64,000 nucleotides of DNA from Neobacillus niacini NBRC 15566 (GTDB taxonomy: Bacteria > Bacillota > Bacilli > Bacillales > Cytobacillaceae): positions 164,603-228,602 of the forward strand of contig NZ_BCVA01000005.1 in the NCBI RefSeq assembly GCF_001591505.1. Reading direction: 5' to 3'. Below, in pieces: positions 56,974 to 64,000 of the stretch. Below the pieces are notes generated by a model. That model saw nothing but the letters and a program-made list of their open reading frames with translations. It did not search any database and was not told the origin of the DNA. The translations under genes and the position numbers were made by a program. The stretch's first letter is position 1. Each line of letters begins with the position of its first letter.

Positions 56974-57937
56974 TCAAAAAGGAGACGATGATTATTTCAT
57001 TCGTCTCCTCTCTTATTTACGTTCGCAATTTAAAGAAAATATTGTGGAAATGGTACCTTATCGGAAAAGTGTAATTTGGATAAAAACCGATAAAAGTTCG
57101 TATATGCTTAAAGGGTTTTACACAAATAAACGTCTTCGGCTCCAAGAGGCCTTTACCTCAACCCTTAGAAAAGAAGGATTTTCAAAAACCTATCTCTTTG
57201 TCCATCCCCAATTAAAAGAACCACTCTTTTTTGAGGGGGCCTATTTTGGATGTATGGAATACATTACTCCAAATAAAATACCTTTTTCATTTCAATCTCA
57301 GAAAAATCGACAGGAGGGACTTGAACTTCTAGAGCAGTTTCATCAAGTAACTTCAACGTTTGAATCACGTTATCGAACACTAATTCCAAAAGGGGTCATT
57401 ATTGAAAAATATAAAGACAGAGGTAAAACGTTCACATCGAACATTTCTACCTTAAAATATTTTATTAATGATAAAATATTGGCGGAAATGATTGGTTGGG
57501 CAAACTGGTCCCTAAGTGGGATGGAAAAAAACAGGTCTCTTTTTTCAAATGAACCATTTTGCATTCTTCACGGAGATGTGGCACATCATAATTTCTTGCG
57601 TGATTCCCATGGGGTATTAAATCTAATTGATTTTGATTTAATTAGTATTGGTCCAGCCTCTTTAGATTATTTACAATATGCGAATCGAATTCTTCCAAGT
57701 TTGGACTGGTCATTTGAAAGACTTGCCCAGTTTTCACAATATGAAGAACTGTTAAAAGAGAAGGCATTTCTACACGCATTAGCCTATCCTGCTGATATTT
57801 TCCGTGAATGGAACAGGCTTATTCGTGAAGGTTCGTATAGAGATCATCAAAAATATAAACAAGTCATGGAATTAACAATTGGTCAGTTTTATTCACGGAA
57901 AAAATTTATTGATGAGTTAAAAGTGATGACGAACTAA
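56963..57937 (+). CDS. CotS-like / aminoglycoside-phosphotransferase-fold protein
   Basis: The 324-residue protein has an APH fold with an intact catalytic signature: HGDVAHHN with H203, D205 and N210, and metal-binding D223 in NLIDFD. It can therefore be an active small-molecule or protein kinase, unlike YsxE in the same window. It is probably in the CotS/YutH spore coat family, judged by position after safA. The start is uncertain. ATG 56963 overlaps the safA stop by 11 bp and would be coupled; ATG 56957 is equally in frame. AAAAGGAGACG at about 56977 lies inside the coding frame with no suitable start just after it. Confidence 0.75.
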   Translation: MTFNQKGDDDYFIRLLSYLRSQFKENIVEMVPYRKSVIWIKTDKSSYMLKGFYTNKRLRLQEAFTSTLRKEGFSKTYLFVHPQLKEPLFFEGAYFGCMEYITPNKIPFSFQSQKNRQEGLELLEQFHQVTSTFESRYRTLIPKGVIIEKYKDRGKTFTSNISTLKYFINDKILAEMIGWANWSLSGMEKNRSLFSNEPFCILHGDVAHHNFLRDSHGVLNLIDFDLISIGPASLDYLQYANRILPSLDWSFERLAQFSQYEELLKEKAFLHALAYPADIFREWNRLIREGSYRDHQKYKQVMELTIGQFYSRKKFIDELKVMTN

Positions 57938-57966
57938 TTTTCATGGTCTATTCTGGAAGACATGAA

Positions 57967-58038
57967 ATCCCCTCAAAGCTCACAACCTAACAATGAGCAT
58001 ATTTAATTATGCTCATGAAACTAGCGAGGGGGTTTTTC
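57967..58038 (+). promoter_or_regulatory. Terminator-like structure enclosing the coxA ribosome site
   Basis: TCCCCTC (57968-57974) can pair with GAGGGGG (58026-58032), which is the coxA Shine-Dalgarno. Inside lies a hairpin ATGAGCATA / TATGCTCAT (57993-58001, 58008-58016). Five T follow the outer helix. It can be an intrinsic terminator for the upstream gene and also hide the ribosome site of the TTG at 58041. Confidence 0.55.
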
Positions 58039-58040
58039 GC

Positions 58041-58742
58041 TTGAATTTGAAACAGTGGATGATTCCTCTGTCCGCCTTACTAGCTGTTGGGCTGTCAGGT
58101 TGTACTAATGATGACAGTGCTGCTAGAAACAATAATAACAAAAGTATGGGACAGCCGGTGGGCTACTATTCCGATGAAAATCATAAAAATGGCTCTAATG
58201 GTATGCCTGGGGATAACGATGGTCCATTCACAGAATTAATGGATCACACTCTTGGTGTTGAAAACCAAACGAATAATGAAGAACGCAGGAAGCAATTTAA
58301 TAACAGAGATGAAAATGGAAATCCACCGAACCCAACAAAACCGCTCGCAAACCATGACCATAACTTTTTCCAAAGAGACAATAAGTTTAGCACTAGTGAC
58401 GCGAATTACCATGGTCATATGAATCAAAGATTAGGGAACACAGGTACCACCACAAAACCGGAATCACAAGATCGTATAACAGAAAGAATTAAAAGCAGAG
58501 TGGCAGACGTTGAAAACGTCCGTGAAGTCCGCTCCGTTGTTTATGGGAATTCTGTTATGGTTTCGGTTAAATTAGAAAACAGTAAGAATACTGAAGAAAC
58601 TAAAAGAGCTATCCAGGACGCCGTTCGGCCATTAGCTGGCGGCAGATCTGTTCAAGTCATCCTTGATGATGGTGCACTTGGACGTGAAGGTAACAGAAAC
58701 AATGATTCCCAGCCTTTAGAACCTAATAGCCGTAAACGTTAA
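58041..58742 (+). CDS. coxA: YhcN/YlaJ-family spore lipoprotein, CoxA-like
   Basis: The 233-residue lipoprotein has the lipobox LSGC with Cys21 after a short hydrophobic signal (MNLKQWMIPLSALLAVG). An Asn-rich, disordered middle is followed by a YhcN/YlaJ domain (about 145-220, ITERIKSRVADVENVREVRS and VMVSVKLE). In B. subtilis coxA, a cortex protein of this family, lies just after safA, so orthology is likely. The start is TTG at 58041, 8 bp after GAGGGGG; a frame from 57993 would put residues before a weak site and spoil the signal peptide. Confidence 0.8.
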   Translation: MNLKQWMIPLSALLAVGLSGCTNDDSAARNNNNKSMGQPVGYYSDENHKNGSNGMPGDNDGPFTELMDHTLGVENQTNNEERRKQFNNRDENGNPPNPTKPLANHDHNFFQRDNKFSTSDANYHGHMNQRLGNTGTTTKPESQDRITERIKSRVADVENVREVRSVVYGNSVMVSVKLENSKNTEETKRAIQDAVRPLAGGRSVQVILDDGALGREGNRNNDSQPLEPNSRKR

Positions 58743-58748
58743 AATGTT

Positions 58749-58785
58749 AAAGAGACAAAGCTGAAAATAGCTTTGTCTCTTTTCA
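58749..58785 (+). terminator. Intrinsic terminator after coxA
   Basis: AAAGAGACAAAGCT / AGCTTTGTCTCTTT with a six-base loop is followed by T residues. Confidence 0.88.
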
Positions 58786-58872
58786 TTTTTACTTAAAAGG
58801 ATAAAAAGGGAAAATAAGGCTAAACTAGTACTGAAGCAGAGTTAGATCTCTAATAATAAGAGGTGATTATGC

Positions 58873-59424
58873 ATGAGGTTCAATTGGGTAGCTCAGTATC
58901 GGCTTGGTTTAGCCTTTGTTACGGTTGTTCTCTTCATGTCTTTCGGAATGGTGCCAGGAGTACTAGTAACTGGTTTCGCCGAACAAATGGAAAACCATCA
59001 GGATCAACAAAATTCGGAACCTCAGCAATTGACCATTATTTTGGAAAGAATCTATCTTGATGGTGAAATAAGTGAGGAAGTAGTTTTTGATTCTTACTGG
59101 TCTATTGAAAACTTTTGGGCTAAGTATGATCAATGGCAGCTAGTTGACATTGATGAATCAACTATGGTGTTTAGAAAACAAGTGGATGACATATCACCAC
59201 TACTAAAAACGAATGGTTATTTTGGAATTACGGATGATGGTGTGTTGACCATTTATAATGGCCGTCCAGATCCATCCCGAATCATCCAATCTTTTTTTCA
59301 GATAGATGTGAAAAAACTCGAAAGTAAAAAGCAAGAAGAACTGATTCAAGGTATTCCCATTAAGACAAGAGATCGCTATGTAGAAGTACTAGAAACGTTT
59401 AAACCCTATTCGCTGCAAGAATAA
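58873..59424 (+). CDS. bofC: BofC, forespore inhibitor of the SpoIVB signal
   Basis: The 183-residue protein is made in the forespore and exported to the intermembrane space, where it delays SpoIVB action on the sigma-K checkpoint. An N-terminal signal segment (about 12-35) is followed by the BofC N-terminal domain (QLTIILERIYLDGEISEEVV) and C-terminal domain (GYFGITDDGVLTIYNGRP). AGAGGTG precedes the ATG. In B. subtilis ruvAB-queA-tgt follow; here they do not. Confidence 0.92.
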   Translation: MRFNWVAQYRLGLAFVTVVLFMSFGMVPGVLVTGFAEQMENHQDQQNSEPQQLTIILERIYLDGEISEEVVFDSYWSIENFWAKYDQWQLVDIDESTMVFRKQVDDISPLLKTNGYFGITDDGVLTIYNGRPDPSRIIQSFFQIDVKKLESKKQEELIQGIPIKTRDRYVEVLETFKPYSLQE

Positions 59425-59489
59425 TACGGTTAGAGATTGGACCGGAATATGGTTTATGAGGACAAATATTGATTACCCGAAAGAATTTT

Positions 59490-59815
59490 GGGCTTCATGA
59501 ACGCTTCATGAGGCCCATTTTTCCGTTTTCAATAAGATTTTGGTCTTCATGAGCCATCCATGAGGTCCTTTTTGGCGTATAAAAAGAATCATAGGCTTAA
59601 TGAACGCTCCCAGGCCACTTTTACTGTTCAATGAGATACCGGTCTTCATGAGCCATCCATGAGGTCCTTTTTTGTGAATAAAAAAGAATTTTGGGCTTCA
59701 TGAACGATTCATGAGGCCCATTTTTACGATTTCAATTAGATTTTGGTCTTCATGAGCCATCCATGAGGTCCTTTTGGGCGTATGAAAAAGAATCTTAGGC
59801 TTCATGACTTCAACA
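59490..59815. repeat. Tandem repeat array C: seven about 52-bp hairpin units of two alternating kinds
   Basis: Hairpins start at 59490, 59542, 59593, 59641, 59693, 59745 and 59797 (steps 52, 51, 48, 52, 52, 52). Odd units have GGGCTTCATGAA / TTCATGAGGCCC; even units have GGTCTTCATGAG around CCAT and CATGAGGTCC. A pair makes a composite of about 103 bp. Some units decay (third and last). This fills most of the 59425-59933 gap; I see no gene there. Confidence 0.9.
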
Positions 59816-59933
59816 TCATCTATTTTTCTCATCCTAAAGTTGTAGATAAACTTCAAGCTTTTTTCGGAGGGAAGTATTTCCAATATCCTTTAAGCTAAAG
59901 ACATCAAGTTAAACACTTAAAGGAGCGATTATA

Positions 59934-60653
59934 GTGAAAAAAGTAGTTATGATTACAGGTGCGTCTAAAGGCTTAGGAAAAGCGTTAACACTGGCATTTG
60001 CGAGAGAAGGAGCACGGTTAGCGATTTGTTCGAGAACAGCGAAAGGGTTGTCAGCAGTTAAGGAAGAAGCAGAGGCATTAGGTGCAGAAGTACTTGCTGT
60101 CACAGCAGACGTATCATTGACTAGAGATGTAGAACGATTTGTCGCGTTGACAGAAGAGGCGTTTGGTCAAATTGATATTCTCATAAACAATGCTTCGATT
60201 CTCGGTCCAAGTCCAATGCCGCTGTTACTCGATTATCCTGAAGAAGACTTTGCTGAAGTCTTACGAGTAAATTCGATTTCGCCATTCCTCGTAACAAGAA
60301 GAGTTATTCCTGGAATGCTGCAGCGCAATCAGGGATCTATCATTAATGTAACGTCAGAAGCAGGGCATGTTGGTTATGCAGGCTGGGGAGCATACGGTAT
60401 TTCAAAATTTGCTGTTGAGGGACTAACTGAAACCTGGGCAGATGAATTAAGCGCAACGAATGTACGAGTCAATATGGTGGATCCGGGAGAAATGGATACA
60501 GAAATGCACCGATTAGCGGTTCCTGAATCTGATTATCCATTAGCAAAACCAGACGATGTCATCGGTGTGTTTTTATATTTAGCTTCAGATAAGTCATCTG
60601 GAATAACAGGACAACGGTTTGAAGCTCAAGAGTTTACAAGGGAGGGATTATGA
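59934..60653 (+). CDS. Short-chain dehydrogenase/reductase
   Basis: The 239-residue classical SDR has the NAD(P) motif TGASKGLG (8-15), NNAS (85-88) and the catalytic set S141, Y154 and K158 (YGISK). The substrate is unknown. GTG start behind AAAGGAG. It overlaps the QueA-like gene by 4 bp (ATGA), so the two are coupled; the VOC gene follows. It is the first gene of a three-gene operon. Confidence 0.9.
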   Translation: MKKVVMITGASKGLGKALTLAFAREGARLAICSRTAKGLSAVKEEAEALGAEVLAVTADVSLTRDVERFVALTEEAFGQIDILINNASILGPSPMPLLLDYPEEDFAEVLRVNSISPFLVTRRVIPGMLQRNQGSIINVTSEAGHVGYAGWGAYGISKFAVEGLTETWADELSATNVRVNMVDPGEMDTEMHRLAVPESDYPLAKPDDVIGVFLYLASDKSSGITGQRFEAQEFTREGL

Positions 60654-61681
60654 TGGGAGCAACTGCATTTGATTTCTATTTACCTTCTGAGTTAAACGCT
60701 TCTCATCCGCCTGAACGGAGGGGCATTAGAAGAGACCATGTTAGGATGATGGTTTTAGATAAAAAAACAGGTTTTGTCAGCCATGATAACTTCTTTCGAC
60801 TTGCTGATTATCTCAATCCTGGAGATTTGATTGTCATGAACAACAGCCGAACTGTGCCTGCAATCTTAAATGCCAGCTTATACAGACACACAAAACGTAT
60901 CCAAAAACAAGTTGAAATCAGACTTGCAAGAAGATGCAATGAAGAGACTTGGGACGCACTAATTGTAACAGATGATGCTCAATTGGGTGATATTCTACAA
61001 TTTTCATCTGATCTATCAGCGATGGTAATGGATATAAAAAAAGATTCCCCGCTCAAAACGATCCTTTTCTCCAAAAAAGGAACAGAATTGTTTAATTGTA
61101 TATATGCAATCGGAGAACCGGTTCGTTATGAATATATTCATAACAAATGGGGGCTGGATTATTATCAAACGGTATTTGCGAGCCATCCAGGCTCAGTCGA
61201 AATGCCTTCTGCGGGCAGAGCTTTCAGCTGGGAACTGCTATTTCACCTTCAGAGAAAGGGGATCGAACTGGATTTTATTCAGCTTCATACGGGGCTTAGC
61301 TATCTGTTGGATGACGAGTTGGAGACATCGCCAACTGATAATTACGAAGAATATCATTTATCCGAAAATACCATTGAAAAAATTCGGAAAACAAAAGCGT
61401 CTGGCGGCAGGGTCATTGCAGTTGGGACAACGGTGGTAAGAGCAATAGAAAGTGCAGGTATTACTGGTGACTTGAATGGTGTAACGAATCTTTACATCAA
61501 TAAAAATTTTAGGTTGAAAATGGTAGATGGCATCATTACAGGTCTCCATGAACCGAAGGCGAGCCATTTGGATATGCTTACTGCATTCGTACCGCAACAT
61601 TTGTTATGGAATGCCTATGAAGAAGCGATTGCCCAGCGTTACTTGTGGCACGAATTTGGGGATATGAATCTAATTCTATAA
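60650..61681 (+). CDS. QueA-like S-adenosylmethionine:tRNA ribosyltransferase-isomerase paralogue
   Basis: The 343-residue protein is of the QueA family: FDFYLPSELNA, GDLIVMNNSRTVPA, DYYQTVFA and the C-terminal GIITGLHEPKASHLDML. Canonical QueA blocks are altered. PTAGLHFT reads PSAGRAFS, LHVGLGTF reads LHTGLSYL, and TNFHLPKS reads TGLHEPKAS. It is not linked to tgt or ruvAB, and canonical queA is normally beside tgt. It is probably a paralogue that acts on another substrate or tRNA. ATG overlaps the SDR gene by 4 bp; 12 bp before the VOC gene. Confidence 0.85.
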   Translation: MMGATAFDFYLPSELNASHPPERRGIRRDHVRMMVLDKKTGFVSHDNFFRLADYLNPGDLIVMNNSRTVPAILNASLYRHTKRIQKQVEIRLARRCNEETWDALIVTDDAQLGDILQFSSDLSAMVMDIKKDSPLKTILFSKKGTELFNCIYAIGEPVRYEYIHNKWGLDYYQTVFASHPGSVEMPSAGRAFSWELLFHLQRKGIELDFIQLHTGLSYLLDDELETSPTDNYEEYHLSENTIEKIRKTKASGGRVIAVGTTVVRAIESAGITGDLNGVTNLYINKNFRLKMVDGIITGLHEPKASHLDMLTAFVPQHLLWNAYEEAIAQRYLWHEFGDMNLIL

Positions 61682-61693
61682 AGGGGAATTCCT

Positions 61694-62065
61694 ATGCACA
61701 TGCACCATTTTGGGATTGAAGTAAAAGATTTAGAGACATCCGCTGCATTCTATCAGAAATATATTGGTCTTCAAGAAGAAAGCAGTTTTCTTTTTTCTGG
61801 GGAGAAAATTGTCTTTCTAAAAGAAAAGGACTTTCGGCTGGAACTCATTTCTAGTTCAGAGCAGCCAACTAGTAACCCTTCATCCGTTCACTTATGCTTT
61901 CAGGTAGATAGCATAAATGAAGTTATCTTTCGGTTTAATGAAAATGGCATTTTTTCTATTGAAGGTCCCTATAAGCTTGAAAATGGCTGGGAAACTGTTT
62001 TTTATCAGGGTCCTGATAATGAGGTAATCGAGTTCATACAGATTGGCGGAAAAGCTGACAAATGA
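61694..62065 (+). CDS. VOC superfamily (glyoxalase-type) protein
   Basis: The 123-residue single vicinal-oxygen-chelate unit has His near the start (MHMHHFGIEV), Glu in RLELISS, His in SSVHLCFQVD and Glu in NEVIEFIQ. These are the metal-ligand positions of the glyoxalase/dioxygenase fold. The substrate is unknown. It is the last gene of the SDR / QueA-like operon; a terminator overlaps its stop codon. GGGG precedes the ATG. Confidence 0.85.
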   Translation: MHMHHFGIEVKDLETSAAFYQKYIGLQEESSFLFSGEKIVFLKEKDFRLELISSSEQPTSNPSSVHLCFQVDSINEVIFRFNENGIFSIEGPYKLENGWETVFYQGPDNEVIEFIQIGGKADK

Positions 62066-62080
62066 TACGTCAGCTTTTTC
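62050..62080 (+). terminator. Intrinsic terminator after the VOC gene
   Basis: AAAAGCTGAC / GTCAGCTTTT overlaps the VOC stop codon and is followed by T residues. Confidence 0.85.
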
Positions 62081-62156
62081 GTTACTTTCTGCTTGCCTAT
62101 AAGATTGTGGTGAGACTATGATTTAAACAATAGATATAAATTTGGGAGAGGTATAA

Positions 62157-63266
62157 ATGTCCAGAAATGAAGAAATCGGGATCTTAAAAGAAATTGCTGA
62201 ATTATTGAATGAAGGAACAGATTCGAAGACCGTTTTAGCAGCGGTATTAAAAAAACTATTAAACTTGACGGGACTTCAAACCGGTTGGATTTTTTTAATT
62301 GATGAAAAAGGGTCACATCAGCTGGCAGCCAAAGTGTCACTCCCAGAGGTCTTAGCAGAGAACGGAAACAAAAGAATGTGTATGGGTGATTGCTGGTGTG
62401 TAAGCCGCTACAATAATCGGAAATTGAACAAGGCAGTGAATATTATTGAATGCCAGCGAATAGAGAATGTCATTCTTGAAGAAGCAGGTGATACAGGGGG
62501 GCTGACACATCATGCAACTGTCCCATTGAGAGCGGGGAACGAGCGATTTGGCTTATTAAATGTCGGATCACCGAATAAGACTCACTTTCAGAAAGATGAA
62601 CTGGCATTACTCGAGGCTGTAGCCTTTCAAATTGGCACCGCACTAAAAAGAATAAAATTAACTCAAAGAGAGCAGGAGACAGCACTCATTTCTGAGCGGA
62701 ATCGGCTTGCCAGGGATCTGCATGATTCTGTTAATCAGTTACTTTTCTCGCTAAGCTTGACTGCTAGAGCCGGCAGAGAAATGACAGAAAACGAAGAAGT
62801 AAAGGAAACCTTCTCCTATATCCAGGATCTCGCCCAGGAAGCACTTGGTGAAATGAGAGCACTAATTTGGCAGCTAAAACCACAGGGACTTGAAAACGGA
62901 ATAGTAAGTGCATTAAGCAGCTATGCGGAAATGCTGGGTTTAACCATTGAAGCAAAATTAACTGGAATCTCAAGCTTTCCTGAAAAAGTGGAGGAAGCAC
63001 TATGGAGAATCGGACAGGAGGCGCTTGGCAATTGTAAAAAGCATTCTCAAACCACTCATGTGTCGTTATCTTTGTATCGGAGTAGCGATTCTGTAACAAT
63101 GACCATTCAAGATAGGGGCTGCGGTTTTTTTTATGATGGGGGGCTTGAACTGCCGTCGTTCGGCTTAAAAAACATGAAGGCACGAACAGAGGCTTTAAAC
63201 GGGACGTTCTATATAGATAGTGAACTAGGAAAAGGAACAGAAATTCAAATAAAAATACCAATCTAG
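62157..63266 (+). CDS. GAF-domain histidine kinase with four-Cys motif (NarL-type partner)
   Basis: The 369-residue cytoplasmic kinase has an N-terminal GAF domain (about 12-165) with four cysteines: C75, C79 and C81 in CMGDCWC, and C99 in IIECQRI. A HisKA_3 domain with phospho-His189 (LARDLHDSVNQ) and a HATPase (about 265-369, with N-box-like EALGNCKKHSQ and GFGLKNMKAR-type turn) follow. There is no membrane segment. The Cys set may bind an Fe-S cluster, haem or metal; this is inference. AGGAG-like GGGAGAGG precedes the ATG. It lies 12 bp before its response regulator. Confidence 0.9.
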   Translation: MSRNEEIGILKEIAELLNEGTDSKTVLAAVLKKLLNLTGLQTGWIFLIDEKGSHQLAAKVSLPEVLAENGNKRMCMGDCWCVSRYNNRKLNKAVNIIECQRIENVILEEAGDTGGLTHHATVPLRAGNERFGLLNVGSPNKTHFQKDELALLEAVAFQIGTALKRIKLTQREQETALISERNRLARDLHDSVNQLLFSLSLTARAGREMTENEEVKETFSYIQDLAQEALGEMRALIWQLKPQGLENGIVSALSSYAEMLGLTIEAKLTGISSFPEKVEEALWRIGQEALGNCKKHSQTTHVSLSLYRSSDSVTMTIQDRGCGFFYDGGLELPSFGLKNMKARTEALNGTFYIDSELGKGTEIQIKIPI

Positions 63267-63278
63267 GGGGGAGAAACA

Positions 63279-63920
63279 ATGGGGATTCGAATATTAATTG
63301 CAGATGATCATCATGTTGTAAGAAGAGGACTGGCTTTTTTTCTAAAAACACAAAAAGATATAGAGATTATTGGCGAAGCGGGAAATGGCAGAGAAGCGGT
63401 CGAACTTGCACGAACATTGAAACCTGACCTTATTTTAATGGATCTTGTAATGCCAGAAATGGACGGAATACAGGCAACCCAAATAATAAAAAATGAACTG
63501 CCAGAAATCAAAATCATGATGTTGACAAGTTTTTCTGATCAAGACCATGTGATTCCAGCTTTAGAAGCTGGTGCCTCAGGCTACCAATTGAAAGACATCG
63601 AGCCGGATGAATTAATTAATTGTATTAATAAAATCATAAATGGCGAAAATCAGCTTCATCCAAAAGCCACCTCCCATCTGCTTGCTAACCTATCGAATAA
63701 AGAAAGTAATGAAAAAAATTCAATTAAACAGCTAACAAAAAGAGAATTAGATGTCTTGAGGGAAATTGCCAGAGGCAAAAGTAATAAAGAAATTGCTTCC
63801 TCACTATTCATTACAGAAAAAACGGTGAAAACGCATGTTTCAAACCTCTTGTCGAAGCTTGAATTAGCAGACCGAACGCAAGCCGCTCTTTTTGCTGTTA
63901 AAAACCAACTCGTAGAATAA
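63279..63920 (+). CDS. NarL/FixJ-family response regulator
   Basis: The 213-residue partner of the kinase upstream has a receiver domain (1-120) with D55 in LILMDLVMPEMDG and acidic D9, D10. A LuxR-type helix-turn-helix (about 145-210, LTKRELDVLREIARGKSNKEI) follows. A strong GGGGGGAG precedes the ATG. The pair resembles YhcY/YhcZ-type systems. Targets are unknown; the SDR operon is the nearest candidate. Confidence 0.94.
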   Translation: MGIRILIADDHHVVRRGLAFFLKTQKDIEIIGEAGNGREAVELARTLKPDLILMDLVMPEMDGIQATQIIKNELPEIKIMMLTSFSDQDHVIPALEAGASGYQLKDIEPDELINCINKIINGENQLHPKATSHLLANLSNKESNEKNSIKQLTKRELDVLREIARGKSNKEIASSLFITEKTVKTHVSNLLSKLELADRTQAALFAVKNQLVE

Positions 63921-63979
63921 CCTGGGAATCTATCGTAGCCAACAGAGGGTTCCATCTGACTGAAAAAGAAAAAAGTGAA

Positions 63980-64000
63980 TGTTTCGGTCAAGTGGAGAAG
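63980..64000. repeat. Partial unit of repeat family A at the window edge
   Basis: GTTTCGGTCAAGTGGAG matches the centre of the 51-bp unit at 6871-7170. The right edge cuts it off, so a second array may start here. Confidence 0.7.

Noticed and set aside
60650..61681. Canonical queA
   Set aside because: Key family blocks are altered and tgt and ruvAB are absent, so I call it a paralogue rather than queA.

Overview
The window reads as a chromosomal segment of an endospore-forming, Gram-positive Bacillaceae bacterium. The evidence is the gene order, which follows the Bacillus subtilis block hemAXCDBL - spoVID - ysxE - valS - folC - comC - spoIIB - maf - radC - mreBCD - minCD - spoIVFAB - rplU/prp/rpmA - spo0B - obg - pheB - pheA - niaR/nifS - nadBCA - safA - coxA - bofC. 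Low-GC codon use, strong AGGAGG ribosome binding sites, TTG/GTG starts, a T-box leader and sigma-E-like promoters agree. I cannot name the species; a Neobacillus-like soil Bacillus is a guess.

Layout. 1-299: partial membrane protein. 567-6800: haem operon making uroporphyrinogen III precursors from glutamyl-tRNA. 6871-7170: tandem hairpin repeat. 7279-9499: spoVID and ysxE (spore coat encasement). 9518-11263: a small membrane protein and a lone O-antigen-ligase-like protein. 11306-15693: T-box-controlled valS, then folC. 15765-17480: membrane GAF-GGDEF protein. 17576-30024: a complete type IV pilus locus (three minor pilins on the minus strand, then two accessory proteins, PilB, PilT, PilC, PilA, prepilin peptidase, PilM, PilN, PilO), sitting where B. 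subtilis has only comC. 30136-37014: spoIIB, maf, radC, mreBCD, minCD. 37066-41044: a minus-strand island splitting minD from spoIVFA, holding a jelly-roll protein, a divergent SpeD, a double spermidine-synthase-like fusion and a secreted beta-propeller. 41355-49124: spoIVFAB, rng, L21 leader, rplU-prp-rpmA, spo0B-obg-pheB-pheA. 49237-49375: second tandem repeat. 49473-54787: NAD synthesis genes and their repressor NiaR. 54949-59424: safA, a kinase-like gene, coxA, bofC. 59490-59815: third tandem repeat. 59934-63920: SDR / QueA-like / VOC operon and a two-component system.

How they work together. Many genes serve sporulation: engulfment (spoIIB), the sigma-K checkpoint (spoIVFA, spoIVFB, bofC), the phosphorelay (spo0B), coat assembly (spoVID, safA, ysxE) and cortex (coxA). 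MreBCD and MinCD shape the cell and place the septum. The pilus locus looks complete for a retractable type IV pilus. PilB carries two tandem MshEN-type cyclic-di-GMP motifs and the neighbouring gene encodes a GGDEF cyclase, which suggests second-messenger control. The most unusual parts are the SpeD/SpeE-SpeE island, the pilus locus with unassigned membrane and wall proteins, the QueA-like operon, and three intergenic arrays of unrelated sequence that share a 51-52 bp period and a palindrome in each unit.
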